A model generated the notes under the pieces. The model searched no databases. It was given only the letters and a program-made list of their open reading frames with translations, and was not told the DNA's origin. 64,000 nucleotides of DNA, from NCBI GenBank assembly GCA_964550985.1, contig CAZKBM010000008.1, positions 1-64,000 on the forward strand, given 5' to 3'. Positions within the stretch are counted from its first letter, which is position 1; each line of letters opens with the position of its first letter. Positions 1 to 9,029 of the stretch are shown here, piece by piece. Both the position numbers and the translations under genes were made by a program. The DNA comes from JAAYCI01 sp964550985. Lineage in GTDB: Bacteria; Bacillota; Clostridia; Oscillospirales; Ruminococcaceae.

Positions 1-60
1 GCCGACACAAAAAATGCCGGGGGGTGGGCCGTGTGGAGTTGTGAATACAGGTTCTGAATA

Positions 61-3000
61 TCACTCGGCCGATTTCAGGCTCTCCACCATGTCAATTTTT
101 TTCAGGCGGCGCAGCATAACGGCATCCACCAAAGCCACCGAAAGCAGGGTAAACAAAAGCGACCACAGGTAGCTGAGCGGCATCACCACACGGCGGAACA
201 TCACCTCGTCAATCTCGGCGGCCGAGATGACAAATTGGTGGAGAAACACCCCAAGCGCCAGCCCAAAAGCCGCGCCAATCAGGGTGAGAAACAGGCTTTC
301 GCGGTAGATGTAGGAGGCGACTTCACGCGGGTAAAAGCCCAGCACCTTCAGGGTTGCAATTTCCCTTGCGCGCTCGGTTATATTGATATTGGTAAGGTTA
401 TACAGCACCACAAAAGCCAAAAGCCCCGCCGAGGCTATCACCACCCAAACCACCGCGTCCAGGCCCTCCAGCATATCGTCCGCTTCGGCCCTATGGTCGG
501 CAATGCTAACGGCCCCCGCCACGCCTTCGGCATTGATGAGGTTCTCCAGTATCTCGTTTTCGGCGGGGGAACCCGCCTGCGTTTTTATCAGCACGGCATT
601 GTATTCCGGCTCTGTTCCAAAGGCGGTTTTGTAGGTGGCGGGGCTAAGGTACACATAGTTCTGCAAATAGTTTTCCACTACGCCCTCCACCCGTACCTTG
701 GCCGTGGCCTCCCTATCTGAGGAGAGGCTGATTTCAATACTATCCCCCACCGCAGCGCCAAGGCGGCCCGCCAGTTTTTCGGTCAGCAGCGCCCCACCCT
801 CTTGTGGCAAGGGGTAGTCTTCGCCCGTTTGGCGGTTTTGCAACTGGATAAAACCCGGCAATTTTTCGGGTTCTTCGGCCACAAAAAGGGTGGTGGTCAT
901 GTTGGCGTTTGTATGGCCGTTAAAGCTGGCGTCCAGGTTGCTTTGGGCCACATACAGGCTCTCTCCAAAACCGGGCAGTTCCCGGTTCAGCGGGGTATTT
1001 GCCTGTGCCGTGCTGGGGCTTGCCAGCGAGGCGATGAGGTTGTAGTGGAAAATATCCTCAAACTGGGCCCCCACCACCCCGCGGATGGAATCTCGCAGGC
1101 CAAAGCCCGTAAGCAACAGGGCCGTACAGCCCGCAACGCCAATCACCGTCATAAAAAAGCGTTTTTTGTAGCGGAATATATTGCGGCTGGTCACCTTTTG
1201 GGTAAAACTCATCCGCCGCCACAGGGGGCGCACACGCTCCAGGAAAATTCGTTTGCCGGGGCGGGGGGCCTTGGGCCGCATCAGCTCCGCCGGCACCGAG
1301 CGCAGCTCGCCAAGGCAGGCGGCCAGGGTGGCCAGCAGGGTACACAGCACGCAGGCCAAAATGCTGGCCGGGGCATGTACCGGGTGCAGCGCCACCGCCA
1401 GCGGCGGCATAATATACATGATGGAATAGGCCTGCCAAATAGCGACGGGGAAAATGTACGAGCCCACCACCACCCCGGTAAGCGAGCCCAAAAAACTGGC
1501 CACAAAACCGTAAAACAGGTACTTGAAGGCAATGGCCCCGGGCGGGTAGCCCAAAGCCTTAAACGTTCCAATTTCGGTGCGGTTTTCCTCCACCATCCGC
1601 GTCATAGTGGTAAGGCAGATGAGGGTGGCCACCAAAAAGAAAAACACCGGGAAGATTAAGGCGATGGAGTCAATGCGGTGGGTGTCGGATTCAAAGCCCG
1701 TGTAACCGGGGTTATCCTCGCGGGAAAAAACATACCATTTTGGCTTTTCCAATTCGTCCAGCTCTCGCTGGCCGTCGGCAATCTCGTTTTCTGCATCTGC
1801 CAGTTCCTTTTCCGCCTTCGTAAACTCCTCTTCGGCTTTGGCTCTGGCCTCATCATAGTCGCTCCATCCCTGCTGCAATTCCCTTGCCGCGGTGGCAAGC
1901 GTTTGGTTTGCTTTATCCAGTTGGGCCTGGCCTTCGGCCAATTGCTGGCGGGCGGCGGCGGTTTCGGCCGCCCCGCTTGCCAGCTGCGCCTCGCCCGCGG
2001 CCAGGGCCTGCCAGCCCGCCGCCAGGGTGGCGGCGGCCTCATCCAGCTGGGCTTGGCCATCTGCCAATACGGTGGCATTGGCATCCAACTGGGTTTTAGC
2101 CGCGTCCAACTGGGCTTTGCTCTCCTCCAGCCGGGCTTTGCTGGCGGCCAGGGTGGCCGCCCCCTCATCCAGCGGAGCTTTTCCAGCGTCAATCTGTATT
2201 TTACTGGCTTCCAACTGGGTTTTTGCCGCGTCTAGCTGGGGCTTTGCCGCATCCAGTTGCGCCTGCAAGCCCGCCGCCACCTGGGGCAGGGCCGCGCCTG
2301 CGCCGCTTAACGCCGCGCTTGCCGCCGCATACTGGCCCCCCGCCAAGGCGGCCTCTGCCCCCTCGGCGGCGCTAAGCAGGGCCGAGGCATCCCCCCCGGT
2401 GGCCGCAAGCTGACCGGCAAGTTCGCGCAAGCTGCCCGCCGCAGCCGTGGCAAGGGCTGTAAACTGGGCGGCCGCGGCGGCGTCGCCCCCTTCGGCGGCG
2501 GCCTGCAGCGCCCCCATCTGGGCCAGGGTATCCTGTAGCGCCGTACCCGCCGGGCCCAGCGCGCTTACCAGGGCAAGCCCGCCCTCATAGGCGGCCTGCT
2601 GAGCTTGGTAGGCCGCCAAGGCGGCATCATACTGGTTTTTGCCCGCCTGCCAAAGGGCTAGCTGGGCATCATAGGTCGCTTTCCCCTCCTTGTACCCGGC
2701 AAGGCCCGCCTCGTAGGCCGCAGCCCCCGCCTCATACTGGGCAAGGCCAGCCTCATAGCGGGCACGCCCCTCGTTCAGGGTGGCCTGCATGGTGTCAAAC
2801 TCTTTTTGGCCCGCCTCAAGCTTTGCGCGGTTTTCCGCTGCCAGCGCCTGGCCCTGGGCAAGCTGCGCCTCACCGCCCGCAAGTTGGGCCGCGCCGTCTG
2901 CAAGGCGCGCCGTGTTCGCAGCCACCTCTTGCCGCCCCTCGGCCAGTTCCGCCGCTCCCTCATTCAATTGGCTCTCGGCGTCCGCCAGTTCGGCCTCGGC

Positions 3001-3849
3001 GTCCCCGCGCTGCTGGTCATATTCCGCCCTGCCCTCGGCAAGGTCCTCCCTCGCCTCGGCAAGCGTTTGGCTGCCCTCACTGTAAATGTCCTCATAACGC
3101 AGTTCGGCCCGCTGTTCGCCAAAAGCCTCCAGGGCGCCCTCATCGGCCCCGGCGGCCTCTTTGTATGCGTCTGAATAGGCGGCCAGCCCCTCTGCCTGGG
3201 CGCTTTGCAGGTAAATTTCAGTGAAGTATTCCGTATCAAAAGCCGCTTTTGGCACCAGGTAGAACATGAGGATACGGCCACTGCCTATGTTGGTGTTTCC
3301 CCTGGTAAAGGAGATATAGGAGGGGGAGCTGGCAAGGCCCACCACAGTAAACTCTTTTTGGCGAAATAGATCCAAAGTTTCGGCGCTGTTTTCGGCCGAA
3401 AGGCGGATGACATCCCCAATGGCCCCCGGCCCGGCGCTGTCGGCCAGGCACTCATCCGGGTTTTGGGGCAGGCGGCCCGCCGTCAGGGTGGGCAGATTCT
3501 GGCCCGTGCCCTCCTCGGGCATACTGAGCAGGCGCACAGCCTCGGGGCCCTCGGCGCTTTCTACCAGGGCGTCCACGCCATAGCCCGCCTGCACCGAGGC
3601 CCAGTCTCCGCTTTGTTGCAGCGCGGCGATGTCATCCTCGGTAAAGCCCATGGTAGAAAGTAGCCGAAAATCGGCCAGGCGCTGGCCGGCAAAATACTGC
3701 TGCGCCGTATGCAGCATGTCTGGCCCGGTGGATTTGAGACCCGTATAAAACCCCGCGCCCAGGGCGGTTATCGCAAATATAGCGATAAACCGGCTGAGCG
3801 TGGAGCGTATTTCACGGGACAGGTTTTTGCGCAGCGAGGGTTTTAGCAT
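61..3849 (-). CDS. FtsX/MacB-type ABC transporter permease with long coiled coil
   Basis: A 1262-residue membrane protein of the FtsX-like permease family. One N-terminal membrane segment (about residues 15-40) is followed by an extracytoplasmic MacB-PCD-like domain, then about 440 residues (roughly 260-700) of Ala/Gln/Leu/Glu-rich coiled coil. Two FtsX cores follow. Each carries the family signature after a membrane helix: ENRTEIGTFKALGYPP near residue 745, and ERAREIATLKVLGFYP near 1150. The cores are separated by a second PCD-like domain. FtsX permeases are driven by a MacB/LolD-type ATPase. None lies upstream, and the 3' side leaves the window at once, so the partner may be just outside. 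The substrate cannot be told. The ribosome binding site before the ATG is weak (GAGAA). Confidence 0.85.
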   Translation of the reverse strand: MLKPSLRKNLSREIRSTLSRFIAIFAITALGAGFYTGLKSTGPDMLHTAQQYFAGQRLADFRLLSTMGFTEDDIAALQQSGDWASVQAGYGVDALVESAEGPEAVRLLSMPEEGTGQNLPTLTAGRLPQNPDECLADSAGPGAIGDVIRLSAENSAETLDLFRQKEFTVVGLASSPSYISFTRGNTNIGSGRILMFYLVPKAAFDTEYFTEIYLQSAQAEGLAAYSDAYKEAAGADEGALEAFGEQRAELRYEDIYSEGSQTLAEAREDLAEGRAEYDQQRGDAEAELADAESQLNEGAAELAEGRQEVAANTARLADGAAQLAGGEAQLAQGQALAAENRAKLEAGQKEFDTMQATLNEGRARYEAGLAQYEAGAAAYEAGLAGYKEGKATYDAQLALWQAGKNQYDAALAAYQAQQAAYEGGLALVSALGPAGTALQDTLAQMGALQAAAEGGDAAAAAQFTALATAAAGSLRELAGQLAATGGDASALLSAAEGAEAALAGGQYAAASAALSGAGAALPQVAAGLQAQLDAAKPQLDAAKTQLEASKIQIDAGKAPLDEGAATLAASKARLEESKAQLDAAKTQLDANATVLADGQAQLDEAAATLAAGWQALAAGEAQLASGAAETAAARQQLAEGQAQLDKANQTLATAARELQQGWSDYDEARAKAEEEFTKAEKELADAENEIADGQRELDELEKPKWYVFSREDNPGYTGFESDTHRIDSIALIFPVFFFLVATLICLTTMTRMVEENRTEIGTFKALGYPPGAIAFKYLFYGFVASFLGSLTGVVVGSYIFPVAIWQAYSIMYIMPPLAVALHPVHAPASILACVLCTLLATLAACLGELRSVPAELMRPKAPRPGKRIFLERVRPLWRRMSFTQKVTSRNIFRYKKRFFMTVIGVAGCTALLLTGFGLRDSIRGVVGAQFEDIFHYNLIASLASPSTAQANTPLNRELPGFGESLYVAQSNLDASFNGHTNANMTTTLFVAEEPEKLPGFIQLQNRQTGEDYPLPQEGGALLTEKLAGRLGAAVGDSIEISLSSDREATAKVRVEGVVENYLQNYVYLSPATYKTAFGTEPEYNAVLIKTQAGSPAENEILENLINAEGVAGAVSIADHRAEADDMLEGLDAVVWVVIASAGLLAFVVLYNLTNINITERAREIATLKVLGFYPREVASYIYRESLFLTLIGAAFGLALGVFLHQFVISAAEIDEVMFRRVVMPLSYLWSLLFTLLSVALVDAVMLRRLKKIDMVESLKSAE

Positions 3850-3911
3850 GGGGTTTCTCGTTTATACCGTATTATTTTGCCGTGGCAGGGCTGCTATCCA
3901 TGGGTGCCAAG

Positions 3912-4631
3912 CTATGCTTCCTGCCGGAACACCGCAGGGCTTCCCGGGGAAAAACTGCCCCCCACGGCCAGTTCAAAATGCAGTTTGGCAATACCCAAAT
4001 CTATGTGCTGGTGGGGCTGGCTATCGGCCGGTATGGCGGCGCGCGCAAGGCCCTTATGGTAGCCAAAGCGCACCGGGTGGCGGTTCAGGGCGCTTGGGGC
4101 AAGCGCGGCGGCCGCGCAGCCACTTAAAAACCACTCGGGGGGTGTTTCGGTGGTTTGCCAGTTGGGCGGCTGGCGGCGCAGGTGGATGGCGCCGCGCAGC
4201 GCGCGCTCCCGCAGGGCGGGCAGTTCGGCCACCGGGCCCAGGGTGATGACCGCCACAAGGGTGGCGTCGTCGGGCAGGCGGGCGCTAACGGCGCCGCGGT
4301 CAAAACTGCCGCCTACCCAGCAGCTGCCCTGGCCCAGCATGGTGGCCAAAAGCACCAGCTGCTCGCCCGCGTGGCCTGCCTTTTCGTACAGGTACGGGGT
4401 GTTTGTGCGGCCGGCCACAACCAGCAGGCTACGCACCCCACTAAACATTCCATAACTTTTGGCAAAACCGCCAAACAGGTCAGGGGCATCCCGCACAAGG
4501 CTTAGGCAAAGCCCCTCCTCCTGGTTCAGCTGTAGGGCCTTGGCTTCTATTGCAGCGGCGGCGTCTTCGGCCAAAGGGCCTGCATAGTGGCGGCGGGATA
4601 TGCGGTTTTGAATGGCTTCCAGTTCATTCAT
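3912..4631 (-). CDS. Nitroreductase family protein (TM1586-like)
   Basis: A 239-residue FMN-dependent nitroreductase-fold protein. The N-terminal RISRRHY matches the FMN-phosphate-binding arginine region of the family. GHAGEQLVLLATMLGQGSCW is the central helix and flavin-contact segment, and PSALNRHPVRF is a second conserved patch. The protein resembles the duplicated-domain TM1586 type more than NfsA/NfsB, because it is longer and has two half-domains. The physiological substrate is unknown. AAGGAGGG lies 9 bases before the ATG. It could be read with the permease gene 62 bases downstream, but nothing links their functions. Confidence 0.75.
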   Translation of the reverse strand: MNELEAIQNRISRRHYAGPLAEDAAAAIEAKALQLNQEEGLCLSLVRDAPDLFGGFAKSYGMFSGVRSLLVVAGRTNTPYLYEKAGHAGEQLVLLATMLGQGSCWVGGSFDRGAVSARLPDDATLVAVITLGPVAELPALRERALRGAIHLRRQPPNWQTTETPPEWFLSGCAAAALAPSALNRHPVRFGYHKGLARAAIPADSQPHQHIDLGIAKLHFELAVGGSFSPGSPAVFRQEA

Positions 4632-4841
4632 GGGGTTTACCCTCCTTAGGCTTTGGGAAAAGGGCCACAGTGTACACTGCGGCCCCAGTTTTTAAAAAAT
4701 GGCATCGAGGCATTCTCATAGAATGCTCTATAGCAAATTCACCTACTGTAGCGCATCTATGCGGGCCAAACCAGGCGCTGCATAAAAATTTCTACTCTGA
4801 ATAACCGTAATTATAGCTGCGCGCCAGAACCTTACTTTGGC
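4632..4841. other. Intergenic region with small hairpin
   Basis: About 210 bases between the nitroreductase start and the encapsulin stop. The only structure seen is a 7-base stem with a 3-base loop (GCATTCT/AGAATGC, about 4711-4727). On the minus strand a T-run follows about 10 bases later, so it may be a weak terminator for the encapsulin operon. No gene is supported here. Confidence 0.35.
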
Positions 4842-5657
4842 CTATTTGTACAGCACAATGGCGTCGGGCGCTTTGATGCGGGGTAGGAAGGTTTGCATAA
4901 CCCGCAGGTGGTGGTTGCGGTTTTCATCGGTTTCACTGTACGCGGTATGATAGTCTATCCCCAGGGCAAGGTCCATATACTGGGCCTGGGCACACAGCAG
5001 TACGGCGGTTTTGGCTTTTAACACCGGGGTAAAGAACACGCGTCCATCCAGCAGTTTCGCAATACGCTCGCTTTCCAAAAGGCCGGTGCCAGGTTGGATG
5101 CGCTGCAGCTGAATCCACAAATCGGGGCTGAGCACCAGGCAGTGGCGGCCAATGCGGCCATGCTCCAAGAGGGCGCTTATACCGGCGGCAATATCGGTAA
5201 AAGCCCCCTCCCCTGCGCCCCAATCACTGCGCTTCAAGCTCATGCTGCCCTTTGCGGTTAAGAGGCCCTCAATATCCAGCGAGGGAACCCCATAAAACAC
5301 CATCTTATCCTCGCGCAGGGCAAGGGCCTGGGCCGCCTGCAGCGCCGGGGCCAAATCCACCGGGGCGCCGCCGCGCTCCTGGCTGGCAAGGTCGCGCCAG
5401 TACAGCCAAAAATCTTCATACATCAGGGGCAACTGCTTTGCGCTGCGGCCGGTAAAGCTGGCAAACCCCTCCTCATGCACTTCTTCGGCGCCGGGGCGGT
5501 CCATCCGCACGGCCGATACCCCCTCGCCCAAAGGGCCAAACAGGGGCAAAAAGCGCCTTGCCACCAAAGTTTCTTTTACAGCACCGGTTACGGCGGCGTC
5601 AATTTGGTTCCAAAGTTCCGGCTCAAAAGGGGCTTCGCCTCTCGCAAGATAATCCAT
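4842..5657 (-). CDS. Family 1 encapsulin shell protein
   Basis: A 271-residue HK97-fold shell protein of the linocin M18/CFP29 family, the expected length for a family 1 encapsulin. The N-terminus (MDYLARGEAPF, then RRFLPLFGPLG) is the conserved signature that binds cargo targeting peptides on the inner face. The C-terminal part (FLPRIKAPDAIVLYK) matches the family end. It should self-assemble into a closed protein compartment in the cytoplasm. The cargo gene lies 20 bases upstream and they share one promoter. AAAGGAG is about 12 bases before the ATG. Identification rests on direct sequence resemblance to the family and on the cargo gene. Confidence is high. Confidence 0.93.
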   Translation of the reverse strand: MDYLARGEAPFEPELWNQIDAAVTGAVKETLVARRFLPLFGPLGEGVSAVRMDRPGAEEVHEEGFASFTGRSAKQLPLMYEDFWLYWRDLASQERGGAPVDLAPALQAAQALALREDKMVFYGVPSLDIEGLLTAKGSMSLKRSDWGAGEGAFTDIAAGISALLEHGRIGRHCLVLSPDLWIQLQRIQPGTGLLESERIAKLLDGRVFFTPVLKAKTAVLLCAQAQYMDLALGIDYHTAYSETDENRNHHLRVMQTFLPRIKAPDAIVLYK

Positions 5658-5677
5658 CTTTCACCACAGCTCCTTTC

Positions 5678-6034
5678 TCAGTCCTCAATCAGGCTGCCCA
5701 CCGAGGGTGCCTCGGCCATGGGCGGCTCTTCCAAAATACCAAGTTCGGCCATCATCTCTTTTACTTCATCCTCGCCCGAAAGCATAAGCTGCGCTACAGA
5801 AGAATCCAAATAGCGCAACAGGGTAAACAGTTCCCCCACATGGGCCACCTCTTCATCCCGAATATCGGCAAGCACTTTTTTTGCCAGGGGGTCGTCGGTG
5901 GCGTGGGCGTGCGCATCATAGAGGTATATGGCCTCCAGTTCTCCCGCTATGTCCACACGCAGGGCTTGCACAAGTTCGGTTTTGCTAATTTTACGGTCAA
6001 TATTGCCGGAAAATGGGCTTGCAAAACTGGGCAT
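5678..6034 (-). CDS. Encapsulated ferritin-like protein (encapsulin cargo)
   Basis: A 118-residue EncFtn-type ferroxidase. From the ATG at 6034 the residues Glu32, Tyr39, Glu62 and His65 (within ELEAIYLYD and DEEVAHVGE) fall at the numbers known for the ferroxidase centre of Rhodospirillum rubrum EncFtn. This supports both the assignment and this start. The start is preceded by AAGGAGTG, whereas a longer frame opening at 6154 would begin upstream of the promoter. The C-terminus, after an Ala/Pro linker, ends SVGSLIED, a typical encapsulin targeting peptide. The expected role is to oxidise Fe2+ and deliver it for mineral storage inside the shell, lowering free iron and peroxide chemistry. Confidence 0.92.
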   Translation of the reverse strand: MPSFASPFSGNIDRKISKTELVQALRVDIAGELEAIYLYDAHAHATDDPLAKKVLADIRDEEVAHVGELFTLLRYLDSSVAQLMLSGEDEVKEMMAELGILEEPPMAEAPSVGSLIED

Positions 6035-6074
6035 AAAATTTGCACTCCTTTCTGTTTTTGTACAAAATGCAATT

Positions 6075-6112
6075 CTAACCCCAAGTATAGAATTTGGGTT
6101 AGCGCAAGTCAA
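6075..6112 (-). promoter_or_regulatory. Promoter of ferritin-encapsulin operon with overlapping dyad operator
   Basis: On the minus strand TTGACT (6107-6112) and TATACT (6084-6089) are separated by exactly 17 bases. An inverted repeat with arms CTAACCCCAA (6075-6084) and TTTGGGTTAG (6093-6102) covers the -10 element, the usual geometry of a repressor site. It is not a classical Fur or PerR box. The bound regulator is unknown. Confidence 0.7.
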
Positions 6113-6218
6113 CAGAAAAAGGGGTTCCTTAACAATTGTTTTCAAATTGTTCATTTTATCCCGTTTCTATGGTCAAAATTGAACCCCCTTCCCCTTGGGC
6201 TTCTTACCGGGCAGGGCA

Positions 6219-6258
6219 AAACAAAACCCCGGCATACCGTTTCGCCGGGGTTTTGTTT
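6219..6258 (-). terminator. Intrinsic terminator after the Ca2+ ATPase gene
   Basis: A 15-base perfect stem (arm AACAAAACCCCGGC and its complement) with a 10-base loop. On the minus strand a T-rich run continues after it. It lies between the ATPase stop and the encapsulin promoter and would insulate the two units. Confidence 0.85.
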
Positions 6259-6311
6259 CTAAATAAATATCTATTGCTTTATTACAGTTGGTTCATTTGC
6301 TGTAAAACCAA

Positions 6312-8957
6312 TTATTTGCCGCGCAGGTGCCGCTCATGCTTTAAAAAGCCGGTGGCTTTGGAAATTTCCAGCACAGGCAGGGGCACCAGCGAAAGGCCCA
6401 GCGCTATAAGGTAGAACACCGGGGGCATTTGCACAAGGCCAAAGGCCAGCGCAACCGGGGGAATGAAGATGACCAGCGCCATAAGCGCCAAGCTGATGAG
6501 CACGGCCTGGTTCAGGTATTTATTGGTGAAAAACCCAATTTTGAACAGGCTGTGGCGGGAGCGCATGTTGAACGAGTGGAAAACCTGCGAGAGCGCAAGC
6601 ACAATGAACGCCATGGTGCGTGCCTCGCCAATATCGTTTGGCACAGCGCCAAAATAATACCCAATGGCAAAACCTGCCAGCGTTAACAGCGCAAACATCA
6701 CACCCTGCAAGGCCACCTGCGCACCCATGTGGTGGGCAAAAATGCTTTCATTGCGCGGGCGGGGGGGCATTTCCATCACGTCTTTTTCCACCGGCTCGCG
6801 CCCCAGGGCAATGGCGGGCAGGCCGTCGGTTACCAGGTTAATCCACAATAGCTGCATACTAAGCAGGGGGCTTTGCCGCCAAACCAGCAGGGCCACCAGC
6901 ACACAAAGCACCTCGCCAATGTTGGTACCCAGCAAAAAGGCCACCGTCTTACGGATGTTATCATAGATGCCGCGCCCCTCTTTTACGGCGTCTACAATGG
7001 TGGTAAAGTTGTCGTCCGTCAGGGTCATATCGGCCGCACCCTTGGCAACATCGGTGCCCGTAATACCCATGGCACAGCCAATATCGGCGGCTTTTAGGGC
7101 GGGCGCGTCGTTCACCCCGTCACCCGTCATGGCAACCACATCGTTTTTGCTCTGCCAAGCTTTCACTATACGTATTTTATCCTCGGGCGAAACACGGGCG
7201 TATACCGAAATCTCCCCCACCTGCTCATCCAGCTCCCGTTCGCTCAGTTTGGCAAGCTCGGCGCCCGTCATGCTGCGGTCTCCCTCGCGCAAGATGCCAA
7301 GGTCTTTTGCTATGGCTGCGGCCGTAACCACATGGTCGCCGGTAATCATCACCGGGCGGATACCCGCGCTGCGGCATACCTTCACAGCCTCGCGTACCTC
7401 GGGCCGCGGGGGGTCTATCATGCTCACAAGGCCCAAAAAGTGCAGCCCGTTTTCCACATTCTCGCTGCTTAGGGTTTGGGGCAGTTCCTCTATTTCTTTA
7501 TAACCAAGGCCCAACACGCGCAGGGCATTTTCGCTCATTTCGTCGTTTACCCTGCGTCCTTTTTCGGTGTCGCCGCCCACACAGCGGGGGGCCAAAGAGT
7601 CAAACGCGCCCTTGGTGATGACGATTTTTTTGTCTCCATATTGGCAGATAACACTCATGAGTTTGCGCTCGGAATCAAAGGGAACCTCGCCCAGACGGGG
7701 GTGTTCCGCCATTAGCTTTTCCTTGGGCAGGCCGTTTTGGTGGGCCGCCACAATCAGGGAGGTCTCGGTTGGGTCGCCCAAGTGGGTGGCGGTTCCGTCC
7801 TCGGCAAAACTCACCGAGCCATCGGTGCAAAGCGCGGCGTATTCCAGCAGCTTGCGCACCTCTTCACCGTTTTCCCTGCCAATCTCCTCACTTTTGTCCC
7901 CTTCGGCCAGCCAGGCCTTTACCAGGGTCATGCGGTTTTGGGTAAGGGTGCCGGTTTTATCGCTGCAAATCACCGAGGCCGAGCCCAGGGTCTCTACAGC
8001 GGGCAGGCGGCGGATGATGGCGTTTTTCTTCACCATGCGCTGCACCCCAATGGCCAGTACAATGGTTACAATGGCGGGTAGCCCCTCGGGAATGGCAGAG
8101 ACGGCCAGCGAGACGGCCGTCATAAAAATTTCCATGATGGGCATGCCGAATAAAAGCCCCAGCAGAAAGATAACGAGGCAGATGGCAATGGCCATAATCC
8201 CCAGCATTTTAGAAAGTTTGGCCAGCTTTTGCTGCAAGGGCGTGGTATCGGCCGTTTCGGCGTTCAGCATTTTGGCAATGCGGCCCATCTCGGTTTTCAT
8301 ACCGGTGGCCGAAACCAGATAGCGCCCCCGCCCATAGGCCACCGAACAGCCGGAGTATACCATGTTTAACCGGTCGCCCAATGGGGCATCCTCGGCCACC
8401 TTGGCCGCCGCATCCTTTTCACTGGGTACGCTTTCCCCGGTCAGGGCACTCTCCTCACATTTTAAGCTGGCGCTCTCCAAAAGCCGCCCGTCGGCGGGAA
8501 TAAAATCTCCCGCTTCTATCAGCACAATATCGCCGGGCACTACAGCGGCAGAATCCACAACCTGCTCAGCTCCGCCGCGCAGCACCCGGGCGTGGGGGGC
8601 GCTCATCTCTTTTAGCGCGTCCAGCGCCTTTTCGGCGCGGCTTTCCTGGCTAACGCCCATCACGGCATTGGCCACCACAATTAAAAGAATGAGCAACGGT
8701 TCAAAAAATTCCTTTGCATCGTGCCCATTTAAAGCCACCACAAAGCTTACAACCGCCGCCCCCAAAAGGATGAGGATCATGGGGTCTTTAAACTGATCGA
8801 TAAAGCGGGACAGCATGGATTTTTTCTTAGCTGCAGCCAATTGGTTGGGGCCGTATTCCAAAAGGCGCTTTTCGGCTTCGGCTGCCGAAAGTCCTTTTTC
8901 TGTGTCGGTTCCCAGTTCTTGAATCAGGTCCTCGGAAGGTTCACTATAGGGGTTCAT
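6312..8957 (-). CDS. P-type Ca2+-translocating ATPase (PMCA/SERCA type)
   Basis: An 881-residue P2-type ATPase, full length for bacterial Ca2+ pumps. The phosphorylation motif CSDKTGTLTQN places the catalytic Asp near residue 331. The M4 motif IPEGLPAI and the M6 motif NLVTDGLPAI are the Ca2+-site signatures of the PMCA/SERCA group. The actuator motif TGES and hinge motif TGDGVNDAP are also present. It should export Ca2+ (possibly Mn2+) from the cytoplasm. The N-terminal cation ATPase domain spans about residues 5-75 and membrane helices occupy about 55-100, 250-310 and 680-880. A tetR-like gene lies 72 bases upstream on the same strand and may control it. Confidence 0.93.
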   Translation of the reverse strand: MNPYSEPSEDLIQELGTDTEKGLSAAEAEKRLLEYGPNQLAAAKKKSMLSRFIDQFKDPMILILLGAAVVSFVVALNGHDAKEFFEPLLILLIVVANAVMGVSQESRAEKALDALKEMSAPHARVLRGGAEQVVDSAAVVPGDIVLIEAGDFIPADGRLLESASLKCEESALTGESVPSEKDAAAKVAEDAPLGDRLNMVYSGCSVAYGRGRYLVSATGMKTEMGRIAKMLNAETADTTPLQQKLAKLSKMLGIMAIAICLVIFLLGLLFGMPIMEIFMTAVSLAVSAIPEGLPAIVTIVLAIGVQRMVKKNAIIRRLPAVETLGSASVICSDKTGTLTQNRMTLVKAWLAEGDKSEEIGRENGEEVRKLLEYAALCTDGSVSFAEDGTATHLGDPTETSLIVAAHQNGLPKEKLMAEHPRLGEVPFDSERKLMSVICQYGDKKIVITKGAFDSLAPRCVGGDTEKGRRVNDEMSENALRVLGLGYKEIEELPQTLSSENVENGLHFLGLVSMIDPPRPEVREAVKVCRSAGIRPVMITGDHVVTAAAIAKDLGILREGDRSMTGAELAKLSERELDEQVGEISVYARVSPEDKIRIVKAWQSKNDVVAMTGDGVNDAPALKAADIGCAMGITGTDVAKGAADMTLTDDNFTTIVDAVKEGRGIYDNIRKTVAFLLGTNIGEVLCVLVALLVWRQSPLLSMQLLWINLVTDGLPAIALGREPVEKDVMEMPPRPRNESIFAHHMGAQVALQGVMFALLTLAGFAIGYYFGAVPNDIGEARTMAFIVLALSQVFHSFNMRSRHSLFKIGFFTNKYLNQAVLISLALMALVIFIPPVALAFGLVQMPPVFYLIALGLSLVPLPVLEISKATGFLKHERHLRGK

Positions 8958-9029
8958 TCTGGTTCATCCTCTCAAAAACCGGTGGCCGCTAAGCCATAGG
9001 CAAAGGGGCCGCTCTATTTATTTTTCTTT

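Noticed and set aside
1..60. Feature at the window edge
   Set aside because: Only 60 bases and no clear terminator or gene start. The expected ATPase partner of the permease cannot be seen.
235..2413. Long plus-strand frames opposite the permease gene, including 235-720, 802-1659 and 1678-2235
   Set aside because: They are antisense to a strong protein with clear FtsX motifs. Their translations are basic and repetitive, mirror the coiled-coil codons and have no ribosome sites.
5558..6262. Plus-strand frame of 234 codons over the ferritin and promoter
   Set aside because: It runs antisense over the cargo gene, its promoter and part of a terminator. It has no family features.
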